A DNA stretch of 64,000 nt, taken from positions 36,033,080 through 36,097,079 of the forward strand of contig OX104115.1 of assembly GCA_944474755.1 (NCBI GenBank), in the 5' to 3' direction. The first letter of the stretch is position 1. Each line of letters starts with the position of its first letter. The notes below the pieces were generated by a model. It did no database searches. It was not told the DNA's origin and saw only the letters and a list, made by a program, of their open reading frames with translations. Position numbers and translations under genes: made by a program. Shown here piece after piece: positions 1-12,149 of this stretch. This stretch comes from Limnoperna fortunei. Lineage: Eukaryota > Mollusca > Bivalvia > Mytilida > Modiolidae.

Positions 1-786
1 AAAATAATACATAGTCCAATAATGTGGGACATATTTTTTGTCATACACATATCTATCAACCATGCGATTTTTCGATATCATAATGTTAGTACATTTCCTA
101 AGCTTCAGCAAACATGCAAAACATAAAGTCCAAATGGACCCACATATGGGTTTGAATATTAATAGGGTTAGTCATAGAATGTGCGGATTTAAATATGTCA
201 ATTTTTACCATCACCCCAATTGATTTGTTTAGATGAATTAATATTCCATAAGTCACTGTATTTGATGCCAATTTGTTTTCACTACAACATTTAACATTCT
301 TCGTTGTATTCTTAATGATTTTACAATACGATTGCATGTCAACAAAAAAATTCATTGTATTGAGCTCCTTACATTTTAAGCATATTATTACTAAGATCTC
401 TACGCATGTGATATTTTGCTCTGTGAATAGATAAGTTGTTTATCGTTTTCGGTTGGGTTTATAATTATTTTAAAACTGTTCTTATGCAAATAAGGTAGCT
501 TATCTCTGGGGCAGAATTTTTAGTTTAAGACTGCTTATATTTTAAACATATTACTAAGATTCACAACTCATCAATTACTCTATGAATATTTAAGTTTGTG
601 TATCGTTTCCCCTATAATCTTTAATTGTTTTCAGGCTGGTGGAACTGTTGTCGTTTTAAGAAAGAAAGCTTGTGTATATGGGTTGGAAATTTCACTATAA
701 GACATTTAATATGTATTTTTCAGTAAAATTTGCACATTTGAATATTAATCCATTGCCACTTATATTAATATGGTCTCTACTTATAG
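1..786. other. Intronic sequence upstream of micro-exon 1
   Basis: AT-rich sequence with no supported gene. It consists of diverged, tandemly repeated modules. The block at about 170-300 (TCATAGAATGTGCGGATTTA, then GATGCCAATTTG) recurs at about 1155-1270 and 1985-2100, and the block at 410-450 (GCTCTGTGAATAGATAAG) recurs near 1508. These modules are the introns that were duplicated together with the 36 bp exons. Confidence 0.55.
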
Positions 787-822
787 AATATGGTTTATCT
801 CGAACAAGATTTGATGATGCCG
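787..822 (+). CDS. Micro-exon EY-1 (unit A), 36 bp, phase 1-1
   Basis: Exon-like block preceded by a TTATAG acceptor and followed by GTAAGA. Read with two bases completing a split codon, 11 full codons and one base opening the next, it encodes YGLSRTRFDDA; a preceding exon ending in G gives a leading Glu (G+AA). The alternative frame starting ATA is stopped by TGA, and the conserved frame is open in all intact relatives at 1680, 34816 and 36321. No signal peptide or known domain can be recognised. The protein family is unknown. That it is an exon rests on splice signals and on conserved frame between paralogues, not on expression data. Confidence 0.6.
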
Positions 823-1679
823 GTAAGAAATAATTTCTATAAAAGCGAATTTTTGCACTAAATGTTCAATTTCAGCATTCATACATTGCGACTGTTCGCA
901 TCAATCATACTCCTATTCTTTGTTTATATGACGTGCATAACGTTCACAATATAATTCACGGGTTCCGACAACTAGTTTGTTCTTTACATTGACAAGCAAC
1001 TAACGATATTACACTTATAGGTTGTAAAAAACTGTTCTTTCTTATGACAAATAGAAGCACACTTAACACTTTTGAGTGCTTAGTACAAAACATACGAATG
1101 CACCTACAAAACTGTTAACATTTGCAATTCTCACACTTTGTGATTAATAGTGGGTTGGCCATAAAGTGAGTGGATTTTAATATATTAACTGTTATTATCA
1201 CCCAATTCATTGAGTTTTGTATGATTAATGTTCAATGGGTCACATTAGTTGACGCCAATTTGTTTACATTAGAAACTATTCAACCCCAATACATCTTTCA
1301 GATTTGTCTCCTTTCCCTACTATTAAAACACGTTGTTGTTTTTGCTGTGTCTTTAAAGTGTTTTCAATTTTGTGTAAAATAAAGATATTGAAAAATATTG
1401 CAATTTTGATCCAATATCAATACGGAAGCCTATTGCTAGAATTCACTGTGTAAGATTGTTCATAATTAAAAAAAAATAGTTAAAAGATCCCAACAGATCT
1501 GTGTTTTTGCTCTGTAAATAGGTAAGCTCTTTATCGATTTTAGTTTGCTCTATACTATTTTAAAACTGTCGAAACTATTGTCAATTTGGGAAAGTTTACA
1601 TTTAAAATGGAGGTTTTAGTAAAGTTTAGCAAATTTCATTACCACTTTTTTACATTGATTGTGTCCTTTATATTTATAG

Positions 1680-1715
1680 AATATGTTTTTTCTCGTACAA
1701 GATCTAGTGGTCCTG
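1680..1715 (+). CDS. Micro-exon EY-2 (unit A), 36 bp, phase 1-1
   Basis: Second copy about 0.9 kb downstream of EY-1. The acceptor is ATTTATAG and the donor GTAAGTTT, and the length is again exactly 36 bp. The same frame encodes YVFSRTRSSGP. The central SRTR motif is shared with EY-1, while the C-terminal part changes from FDDA to SSGP. Flanking intron sequence is also recognisably similar to that of EY-1 (a TTCAATTTC...CATT block downstream and the TTACGTGCAT motif), so the exon was duplicated as an exon plus intron module. Confidence 0.6.
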
Positions 1716-3110
1716 GTAAGTTTTTATTTCTGTTTTAGATAGTTTTCACATTAATTTTCAATTTCGTTATTCATTTATTGATAGTTCTCACATCAATATT
1801 AGTCATCGTGTCTTTTTATATTACGTGCATTCTGGTTAAAAGATAATTTATCAGTTTCGACAAATATTTTTTACCTCACATTTACTGTTAATAATGTACC
1901 GCGTACCATAAATGTCTTAAGCATATACAAAAAGGGATAACATTTACAATGTGACGTCATTGTTACTTGATTTGTACTAGCTTTGTCATAAAATGATCAG
2001 ATTTACGTTTACCATCTCTTCATTTTATTGTTTATATGAATTAATGTTCAGTAAGTCACTTTATTATATGCCAATTTGTATTTCCATTACAAAATTGTCT
2101 ATTCCATTATTTGTTTTAAATTTGTCTGCTTTCTTCACTATTTACTGCCGTACTGTAAATAGTTACAGTTTAAGGTTTTTTCCTCTTGGTTTAAAATTAT
2201 TTTAAAAATATAATTTTGATCACATGTCAATCAAAGAGCCCGTTTCTGGTGGTATAATGAACAAATCTTTTTATACTTCAAACATATTACTATTTTGATC
2301 CTCAGACAGCTTATAGCTTGCTCTGTGAGAATGAATTATATATTTAATAAGTTCCTTGATCAGATGCCAATTTGATTCCATTACAAAATGTTTAACGCCA
2401 TCATATGCAGTATTTTTTTTACCGTTCGATTGAAACACATTTTGAAACAAAGTGTTTTTAAATAGTCATGCTTGTTAACTATTTTACATAGGTCTAAAAT
2501 TAAGTTTAAAATCTTACGATTTTGGTCTCATATCAATAAGGATACCTGTTTCAGACAAAAGAATTCTTAGTACAGGACTGTTTATATTGAAGAATATTTT
2601 ACTGCAAAGATACCTACACCTCTTTTTTGTTTATCATTTTCGGTTGCTTAGTTTAGTTTTTATACATCATATTAAGCCTGCTATAGTTTTCTTCGGTTCT
2701 ATTGTTGTATCTTCTTAAATCATATTTGTTATGTTTCTTAGCTTGGGGATTAACGCCATTTTTAATTTACATGGTGGCGTTCAGTTTTTAGTGTAAGTTT
2801 GCAATAACATTCCTATTTTTATCACATTTCTTACTGTTACCTTAGGTCATGTTTGACACCTCTAAAATCAATTGTCAAAGCTTCATGTGTATATTCAAGT
2901 CTGAGATTCTATTATTCATTCGACCTAATAACTGCTGTTCAACATACTTAGGTCAAGATAAGTCAATTTATAAATAGTTGCTTTTCATATTTTTTTGGAA
3001 ACCGTAGATAAAAATATTTGGCTGGTTGTAGGTCATTCTTAGACATTTTTGTCAGTCTTAAGTCCAAAGCTAAAAATAAATGAATGAATATATTATAGAA
3101 AGGGTATTTT
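1716..3110. other. Intronic sequence with a third decayed module
   Basis: Continues the duplicated intron modules. The segment at 1985-2210 matches those at 170-300 and 1155-1380, and 2340-2400 repeats the GATGCCAATTTG motif once more. I found no further AG...GTAAG block of 21-36 bp here, so any micro-exon belonging to this third module has been lost. Confidence 0.4.
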
Positions 3111-3125
3111 TCTTAATGACAACAG

Positions 3126-3602
3126 ATGGTGGACGTCATTTTCAACAGACAATTATTATTCGAAATGGACACCAATTGTGCCCCATTGCTTTCCGATTTT
3201 TTCTTTAGTTCATCTGAAGATGACTTCATATAAAAAAAAATCGCTTTGAGATTAGAAAAACACCAACTAGCCCAGTCCTTTACTCTCAGCTATTGTTACA
3301 TTGTTATTGTCCTATGACTAAACAATGATCCATTTGGTGACTTTCTACATTTCTTTTAATAAAATTTGAGATTGACTATATAAATGACACAACAGAAATT
3401 AAAAGGACCGCTTCACTCACGGACTTACATCTCAAAATCAGCACTAAAGGGGGACTTTTTAGTAAACTCTATGACAAACATGGAGACTAACTTTTTAATC
3501 GTCGACTTTCACTTCTTGTTCAGCAACATCCAATTAGCTTCAACATTTACACTATACGTTTTTCAACTTATAATTTGCATAGAGGGCTTGTTAGTACTAT
3601 AA
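3126..3602 (+). pseudogene. Reverse transcriptase fragment (Penelope-like family), decayed
   Basis: Conceptual translation gives GGRHFQQT, then with frame changes TNCAPLLSDF, then KRTASLTDLHLKIS and LYDKHG, then NFLIVDFHFLFSNIQLAS. These match in order the minus-strand RT frame at 20818-21327 (GGHVFQQT, GTNCAPLLADL, SASYLDLLLEI, LYDKRDDF, FPIVNFQFIDSNIPAA). The YIDD catalytic block is present only as a degraded YCYIVIVL. Several stops and frameshifts make it a relic. The homologous copy in unit B is at 36976-37352. Confidence 0.6.
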
Positions 3603-3639
3603 CGATTTACAGGATGAAGGCGGATATTGCAGAATTATG

Positions 3640-5769
3640 GTTCTGTAGCTCAAAAGTCAGTTTCCTAATTGACAAAAATTAATAGACGTCATCATTTACT
3701 TGTATTCAAAGAGCACTATCTGTCTCTCATTTAATTAGAGATGAAGATTTGTCGTCAAGTTTGTCTAGTAGCTTCCTTTATTTGACCTACTCTTGATTAA
3801 CTATCAACGACTCGACGTGTGTTTTGCAGTAGGAAGAAAACTCGAAATCTTCTGGAGCGTCTGAGTTCACTCTCATTTTCTTGATAGCTCGTTTCGCTTG
3901 CCTTTTGTTTGTGCGCTGTTATGTTTCTGTTTGTTCTTGTTACTCCCATGGCGTTGAATAGTTGGACATTAAAATCTCATTGCATCTTCGGTTTTTGTTC
4001 ATTTATTTTCGAACTTATAGTAAAAATCTGTTCATTTTTGTGCGATATTTATAACAATGGCTATAGTTAGTCATGATTAGATTTTTCATATCCCCAACAC
4101 AGGTTCTAATAAATGCAAGGCAAAAAAAGATAAAAGGACTAAGTATCTATGAATTCGAAACATTTTATGCGAAGGTAAAAAAAATAGTTTTAGCAAATTC
4201 CAAGACACATGGGGTAAAAAGGAATACACGTTTCGGCAAATAACATGGCAGAATAGAAAAAAAAGAAATGTTTTAGGAATATACATCAATAGGTCTGACA
4301 ATGTATTAAAATACTTTAAAAATAAACCTGCTATCAACCGGTCAAAGTCCGAGATTTATAATATAATGTAATTCATATTATGTAAAAAGGTAAAAAATAT
4401 ATAAAAAAAACCTATAAACTACACAGACATTTCTTATTATGGCACGAACACTATCAAGTCAACAGCAATTTAGAAACACGGATGTAGATACAAGATTTAA
4501 ATATCTTATTGAAAGACAATTTAAGAAGTGAACTTATTAATAATCGGATTTGGTTTAAGAATGCTGCCTCCAAAACAATGTTATGAAAAATTAATAATGA
4601 GATAAAAGTTTGAATGTATCAGGTGTTTTATGCATATGTTTCATTTAAAAAGACTTACATAAGTATAAATTGTTTAACAGTTGAATAATGGAATTCTTGA
4701 TCTCTCAATCAACACTGTTTGAGCAAAGAATGGTCAGTATCATGAAATGACTTATTTTTTTAAAGTCGCTAATTGCTTGTTTTAAGGTTGACCAATCTAG
4801 AAAAGAGAAAATACATGCCAGAAAACAAAATATTAATTAAAACAAGATGTTTTCCGACGATACATAGAATTTACAGTGTAATGTCTTATTATATTTTTAA
4901 CTGAATATTTTATTATATAAACAAGATTCCCAAATTTACTGTTTCCGCTCTAATCGATACCTCTCCTTAAAAAATGACTTGACGAGAAAACTTAACAATA
5001 GCTAGAAGTGACGTAAAGAATATTCAAACAAACAAGCAGCTTAAAATAAAATTTAATCGATTTAATTTATAAGATCGATATATAACTTCTTGTAAGCACT
5101 AAGTATTATCTGGATACAAATTTTAGTTGTGACAAGACTTTTAAACATTAGCATAGATACAATATATTTTTAAATTTTATACCAAATATAAAATTAAGCT
5201 AGCATGTTTTCTTATAACAATTTGATCATAATTTGAACCATTTTATAATTCTTGTATAATTATTAAAATACGTAAAAAGAATATTTAAAATGATCAATTA
5301 TGTCTCAATTGACAGAGGAAAAATGTACGTAACAATTTATTTGCCACTATGGTCTAACCAATTCTAAACATAGCTAATTCGGTTCTATTGGGCTAAAAGT
5401 ATGAAATGCTTCTAAAAATTTTAAGCGTTAATCTAGCTTGATTGTGAATCAATATACTTGTCTGTAAGCCCGTAAAACACAAGAATAAGGTAGATTCACC
5501 TTACTTTAAACTAGCCTTCAAAAACGCCGTCACGTTTTGCAAATAAAATAACAACTCCCATAAGCAAATAAAGCCCAACCATGACTATATCGCCGCCTTA
5601 CAAAAATCAGTGTACAGTATAAAGTTTCCACGTTGTGCAAAATTGTTGTGTTGGAAAGCTTTTTTATTCAGACTTTTTCATCTTATATATAATTACACAT
5701 CAATCTTGTTTATGATCAAAATTCATATACGTTTTATTAAAATTATTTTGTTTTTATTATTACAAATAA
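3640..5769. other. Unit A-specific AT-rich stretch, no gene seen
   Basis: I see no supported coding region, RNA gene or clear repeat here. Open frames are short and without recognisable motifs. The stretch has no collinear counterpart in unit B, whose homology to unit A breaks off near 37355 and resumes at 38865. Confidence 0.4.
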
Positions 5770-7548
5770 CCTAATTTAGAACTATAGCAGTAATGCAGTT
5801 TAGTAATTATGGCTTCCAAACGAAAGTTTGGAAGACATATTGTTTTTTGCTATAATGTTTTTTATTATTATGGCTCCCAAGCAAAAGTTTGGAAGACATA
5901 TTGTTTTTCCTCTGTTTCTTATTATTTCTACTAGGGCTGCCAAACGAAAGTTAGGCAGACGTATTGTTTTGCCTCCTTTTTTATTATTATTTTTTCTTCC
6001 GCTTTCTGATAAAATTTTGTCCGACCGTTTTCTCGAAGACCATAAATTGGATCGATATGAAACTTCACCCAAGAACAGGTCATGACTTGAAGTGTTGCAA
6101 GCCAGCATTTTAATTTTGAAATTGGAGGCCATCTTAAAATGGCGGCCATTTTGAAGATGGAAAAAATCCTTAAAAATCCAAAAGTTAAAGAATTTCAATG
6201 AAAATTAGAATATAAGTAGAGTATGATATACCAAACCATATGACGTACATGTTGAACCCAAGATGGCCGCCAAAAATTCAAAATGATCGGAATCGCACGA
6301 AAGTTGGTTTTTAGGTAGACTACCATGTTGGGATCAGATGTTAGTCATCAAAATTTGAGTTTAATCATGACAGACATCCTAAAATGGTGGAAATTTTGAA
6401 AACGAAAAAAAAACCTTAAAAATACAAACATTAACGGATTACGATGAAAATTGGAATATTAGTAGAATATGACGCACATGTTGACTTTTTATGGCGGTCA
6501 TTTTGAATCCAAGATGGCCGCCAAAAATTTCAAATGCTCGGACTTGCTCGAAACTTGATTTTCATGTAAATTACCATGTTGTGATCAGATGATAGGCATG
6601 AAAATTTGTATTTGAACATGGCGGCCATTCTGAAATTTGAAAAAAATCTTTAAAATCCAAAGGATTTTAATGAAAGTTGGTATATAAGTAGAGTATGTTA
6701 TAATGCACCTTATGATGCTCATGTCGATAGTCAATGGGACCATTTTGAATCAAAGATGGCGGCCGAAAATAATCAAATGTTCCGATTTGCACAAATTTGC
6801 TTCCCTGGCAGATACAGTTGCTGTGAATGAACGGCTGAGCTTGAGGGTCCATTGGGTGGTTGGAAGCCAGTAATGATCCATAAGATCATAATCATGTTTA
6901 ATATTGTTTCTTCCGCTTTCCGCTAAAATTTAGACCGACCATTTTTCAGAGAAAGTAATTTGGATTGACATGAAACTATACCCCAAAATAGGCCAGGACT
7001 TGGAGTAGTGCCCGGCGTTTTTTAAAATCTTGAAATAGCGACCATTTCGAAAATGAAAAAAAATCCTCATAAACTCAAAAGTTAACTAATTTCAATGAAA
7101 ATTGGAATATAAGTAGAGTATGCTATGCCAAACTATGTGATGCACATGTTGACTTTTTATGGCAGCCATTTTGAATCCAAGATGGCGCCAAAATTCAAAA
7201 TGATCGGAATCGCACGAAACGTGGTTTTTAGGTAGATTACCATGTTGTTAGTTGTCAGATGTTACTTATCAAAATTTGAAGTTGATAGTGGCATCTATCT
7301 TAAAATGGCGGCCATTTCGAAAATGAAAAAAATCCTTTAAAATCAAAAAGTTTACGGAATTTAACGACAATTAGTGTATAAGTAGAGTAGGTTATACCTC
7401 ACCATGTTTCGCACATGTTGACTTTCTATGGCAGACATTTTGAATCCAAGATGACCGACAAATTCGAAACTGGCTCCGATTTGAATAAAAATTGGTTTCC
7501 GGGCAGATAAATTAGCTGTGAATGCATGGTTGAGCTTGAGGGTCCACC

Positions 7549-7563
7549 GGGGGGGGGGGGGGG
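7549..7563. repeat. Poly-G tract (about 14 G)
   Basis: A run of G inside one array unit at GGTCCACC followed by G. It is likely to be length-variable and prone to sequencing error. Confidence 0.8.
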
Positions 7564-9660
7564 TTGGGAGCCAGTTATGATCCATGAGATCATAATAATG
7601 TTTAATTATGGCTCCCAAATGAAAGCTTGGGAGACATATTGTTTTTACTCCGTTTACTATTATTATTTCTCCCACTTTCCTCCATAATTTTGTCCGACTT
7701 AACACAAAAATAAGTCATGACTTGAAGTGGTGCCTTCAAGTTATACAATTTTAAAATTGACGGCCATCTTGAAATGGCGGCCATTTTGAAAAATAAAAAA
7801 TCCTTAAAATCCAAAAGTTAACGCATTTTGATAAAAATAGGAATATAAGTAGAGTATGTTGTACCGCACTATATGAAGTACGTATTGACTTTCCATGGCG
7901 GCCACTTTGAATCCAAGATGACCGCTAAAAAGTCAAAATGCTCGGAATCGCACGAAACTTGGTTTTTTAAATAGATTACCATGTTGCGATCAGATGTTAA
8001 TCATCAAAATTTTAATTTTATCATGGCGGCCATCTTAAAATGGCGTCCATTTTCAAAATGAACATAAATCCTTACTAATCCAAAAGTTAACGGATTTCAA
8101 AGAAAATTCAAATTTTAGTAGAATATGTTATACCGCACCATGTGACGCACATGTTGCCTTTCAATGGTGGCCATTTAAAAATTCAAAATGTTCACAAACG
8201 CACGGAACTTGGTTTTAAGGTAGATTACCATGTTGCGATCAAATGTTAGTAATCAAAATTTGAATTTGAAACCAGGGCGGCCATTTTTGAAAATGAAACA
8301 AATCATAAAAAATCTAAAAGTTCATGGATTTCGATGAAAATTGGAATGTAAGTAAATTATGTTATACCGAACCATTTGACGCACATATCGACTTGTTATG
8401 GTGGCCATTTTGGACCCAATATGGCAGCCGAAAATTCAAAATGCTCCGATTTGCGTGAAACTTGCTACGCTGCCAGATAAAATTGCTGTGAATGGATGAT
8501 TGAGCTTTAGTGTCTACGGATGTCGTTTGGGAGCCAGTTATGATGCATAAGATCATGATCACGTTTCATTATGGCCGCTCCTAAACAAAAGTTCGGAAGA
8601 CATATTGCTTTTGCTCCGTTTCTGATTATTTTTTTTCCCAAATTTTGTCAGACCATTTTCTCGGAGACCGTAAAGTGTCTTACTATGAAACTTCACCCAA
8701 AAATAGGTCATGACTTGAAGTTGTGCCTTCAAGTTTTAAAAGATTTGCGGCCAACTTGAAATAACGGCCATTTCGAAAATAAAAAAAATCCTTAAAAATC
8801 CAAAAGTTAACGGATTTTGATTCAAATTGGAATATAAGTAGAGTATGTTATACCGCGCGATATGATGCACACGTTGACTTTCCATGGCGGCCATTTTGAA
8901 TCTCAGATGGCAGCTGAAAATTCAAAATGCCCCGATTTGCGTGAAACTTGCTACGCTGCCAGATAAAATTGCTGCGAATGGATGGGTGAAGCTTTAGGGT
9001 CTACGGAGGTCGTTTGGGAGCCAGTTATGATGCATAAGATCATGATCACGTTTCATTATGGCCGCTCCCAAACAAAAGTTCGGAAGACATATTTCTTTTG
9101 CTCCGTTTCTGACTATTTTTTTTTATTTCCAAAATTTTGTCCGACCATTTTCTCGGAGACCGTAAAGTATATTACGATGAAACTTCACCCAAAAATAGGT
9201 CATGACTTGAAGTGGTGCCTTCAAGTTTTAAAATTTTCAGATTTGCGGCCAACTTGAAATGGCGGCCATTTCGAAAATAAAAAAAATCCTTAAAAATCCA
9301 AAAGTTAACGGATTTTGATTAAAATTGAAATATAAGTAGAGTATGTTATACCGCATGATATGACGCACATGTTGACTTTCCATCGCGGCCATTTTGAATC
9401 CAAGATGGCAGCCGAAAATTCAAAATGCTCCGATTTGCGTAAACTTCCTACGCTGCCAGATAAAAATGCTGTGAATGGATGGATGAGATCTAGGGTCTAC
9501 GGAGGTCGTTTGGGAGCCAGTTATAAGGCATAAGATCATGATCACGTTTCATTATGGCGCTCCAAAACAAAAGTTTGGAAGACATATTGCTTTTGCTCCG
9601 TTTCTGATTATTCTTTTTTATTTCCAAAAATTTGTCCGACCATTTTCTCGGAGACCGTAA

Positions 9661-9894
9661 GGGGTCGTCCATAATTGTCAACCATTTTCATAAGTGTGCA
9701 AACCGCACACTTGAGGGAGGGGGTTAAAAATGTCAACATTTTTGCGTACACTTTTTTTTTATCTTCAGAAATTTTTCGTTTCTGTGGAGTTTGGTTTAAT
9801 GGTTGATGTACACTTTTTGACGGGGGGTGGGGGGGTCTCAAAAAGTGTGTTTTTGGCACACTTGTGAAAATGGTTGACAATTATGGACGACCCC
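9661..9894. mobile_element. 234 bp MITE with long inverted ends and TAA duplication (PIF/Harbinger-like)
   Basis: The left end GGGGTCGTCCATAATTGTCA is repeated in inverted form at the right end, and the perfect match covers about 30 bp. The element interrupts an array unit: GACCG-TAA stands to the left and TAA-AGTGTATTA to the right, whereas uninterrupted array units read straight through GACCGTAAAGTG. The target duplication is therefore TAA. A 3 bp TWA target and G-rich termini fit the PIF/Harbinger superfamily. No coding capacity, so it would depend on a transposase encoded elsewhere. Confidence 0.8.
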
Positions 9895-11102
9895 TAAAGT
9901 GTATTACTATGAAAATTCACCCAAAAATAGGTCATGACTTGAAGTGGTGCCTTCAAGTTTTAAAATTTTCAGATTTGCGGCCAACTTGAAATGGCGGCCA
10001 TTTCGGAAATAAAAAAAAATCCTTAAAAATCCAACAGTTAACGGATTTTGATCAAAATTGGAATATAAGTAGAGTATGTTATACCGCACGATATGACGCA
10101 CATGCTGACTTTCCATTGCGGCCATTTTGAATCCAAGATGGCCGCCAAAAATTCAAAATGCTCGGAATCGCACGAAACTTGGTTTTTAAATAAATTACCA
10201 TGTAACGATAAGATGTTTGTCATTAAAATTTAAATTTGATCGTGGCGGCCATATTTAAATGGCAGCAATTTTGAATATGAAAATAAATCGTTAAAAATCG
10301 AAAAGTTTACTGATTTAAACTAAAATTTGTATATAAGTAGAGTGTGTCATGCCGCAGAATATGACGCACATGTCGACTTTCCATCACGGCCATTTTGAAT
10401 CAAAGAGGGCCGACAGAATGAAAAAATGCTCCGATTTGCACGAAACTTGGTTTCCTGGAAGATACAGTTGCTGTGAATGAATGATAGAACTCAAGGATCC
10501 ACAGGGGTCGTTGGGGACCCAGTTATGATCGATAAGATCATAATGTTATTATGTTTAATTATGGCTCCCAAACGCTTCACTTTCCACCCGAATTTTGTCC
10601 GACTGTTTTCTCAAAGACCTTAAATTGGATCGACATAAAACTTCACACAAAAATAGGTCATGATATAAAGTTGTGCCTTTCAGGTTTACAATTTTTAAAT
10701 TGGCGGCCATCTTGAAATGGCGCCCAGTTTGAAAATGAAAAGATCCTTAAAAATCCAACACGGATTTCGATGAAAATTAAAGTATAAGTATGTCATACAC
10801 ACCATATGACGCACATGTTGAGTTTTTATGGCGGTCATTTTGAATCCAAAATGGCCGCCAAAAATTTAAAATGCTCGAAATTGCAGGAAACTTGGTTTTT
10901 AGGTAGTGTTGCGATCAGATTCTAGTCATCAAAATAAATTTGAATTTGATCATGACGGCCATATTGGACAAAAGGACAGAATGTTTCCAAATTTATGCAT
11001 ATTTTTAAATTCTCTGTTTTTTGTAAAATTGACAAAAGCGATCCAAATATCTGCTTTCAATTATCTCTTTACACATTGCCAATTTGACACAAATTTTCTA
11101 AA

Positions 11103-12140
11103 CCTTGATAAGTATTGTTCACTTAAAAACAAAAATCATGATTCTTTCAACGAAATGTCCGGTAATTTTTTAACTATACTATAATAATTATCATAATTTA
11201 AAAAAGCTTATTTTCTGTCCGAATTTCGGTAAATGTAAAGCAATCCGTTGTGGTTCAATTTTTAAATTGTAACTTTCGTTACATGATTATTAAAGCTTCC
11301 TTGAGTTTTCTTTCTCCATTATATATTTTGTTTCACAACAGTCATGTAGTTATGACATTTTGTACCATGAATGTATTAGACATTACACTTTAGCAGTTAA
11401 CCCCGGCACACCGGATTTACGCAGTTATCTCCTCTGTCACAGAAAAGCAGCTAAACTATGATTGCAATACTTTGTCATATGTAACATAAACGAATTTTTC
11501 GCCTTCTTCAGGTCACTTACCTTTCTTTACTGGATGTTTATGGTGTTGCTTGTATCTAATGAACCAAATGTGGTTGACTTTTTCCCTGTTTGTCATCATT
11601 GACCTTGACCTTGAAAAACGTCATACGGTCAAGGTCACGTTATAATTTTTAACCTTGTGATGTGCTCAGGTATCCTCTGTACCTATAATATATACAAAAG
11701 TGAAACCTTAACCAAAATGTAGCTCTTATTAAGTTCTTGAATTGTTATTTTGTTTAAATTGACCTTTTGTTAGAATTATCTTTCCTTTGGTCTAGCATTT
11801 TTATGTAAAAAACGATGTAACTGTAGCAGATATTTACATAAGACCTTCACTGTCGGTCATCATGAACTATGACCTTGAAAAAAGTCACACGGGCAAGGTC
11901 ACGTAAATAATTTTTGACCTTGAGTTGTGTGCAGATAATCTCTGTAACAGATGCAAAAGTGAAACTTTTACCAAACAATGTACTATTTTCATTTATTAAT
12001 ACATTCATTTCGTTTAGCTCAAACAAAATAATTGTATTTCAAATCTGGATGGCTGTATACCCAAATATGATAGACTTTTTTATTAAAACATTTATAATAT
12101 ATAGAAGCGATCCCAAGACCACGGTGCTGCATTAAAACAC
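11103..12140 (+). repeat. Dispersed element with TGACCTTGACCTTGA / TCAAGGTCA palindromes (unit A)
   Basis: This block is collinear with 38865-39840. It contains two similar sub-modules, at 11597-11640 and 11858-11930. In each, TGACCTTG sites are followed after about 15-20 bp by AAGGTCACG in the opposite orientation, then TTTGACCTTG. TCAAGGTCA is the extended half-site bound by ERR/SF-1-type nuclear receptors (known motif); whether it is bound here is unknown. A related but shorter module lies at 62716-62890. No coding frame is supported. Confidence 0.6.
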
Positions 12141-12149
12141 ATATTTGAT

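Larger units (their letters stand above)
5770..10980. repeat. Tandem array rich in AAAATGGCGGCC motifs (YY1-like), 5.2 kb
   Basis: A cascade of related units. Each begins with a small inverted repeat around GGCTCCCAAACGAAAGTTTG (5806, 5871, 7611, 8575, 9060, 9552, 10560). This is followed by TTTTGTCCGACCATTTTCTC, then GGTCATGACTTGAAGT, then several copies of AAATGGCGGCCATTT or CAAGATGGCCGCC. Spacing is about 490 bp for the freshest copies (8450, 8935 and 9430) and about 0.95-1 kb elsewhere, with internal sub-repeats. The motif AANATGGCGGC is the published consensus for the YY1 zinc-finger protein, and dozens of exact or near matches lie on both strands. No protein is encoded. The array is present only in unit A. 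Confidence 0.8.

Noticed and set aside
5828..6198. Overlapping open frames on both strands (85 and 132 residues) in the repeat array
   Set aside because: They translate the array unit, recur in altered form in each repeat and have no domain; low-complexity repeat translation.
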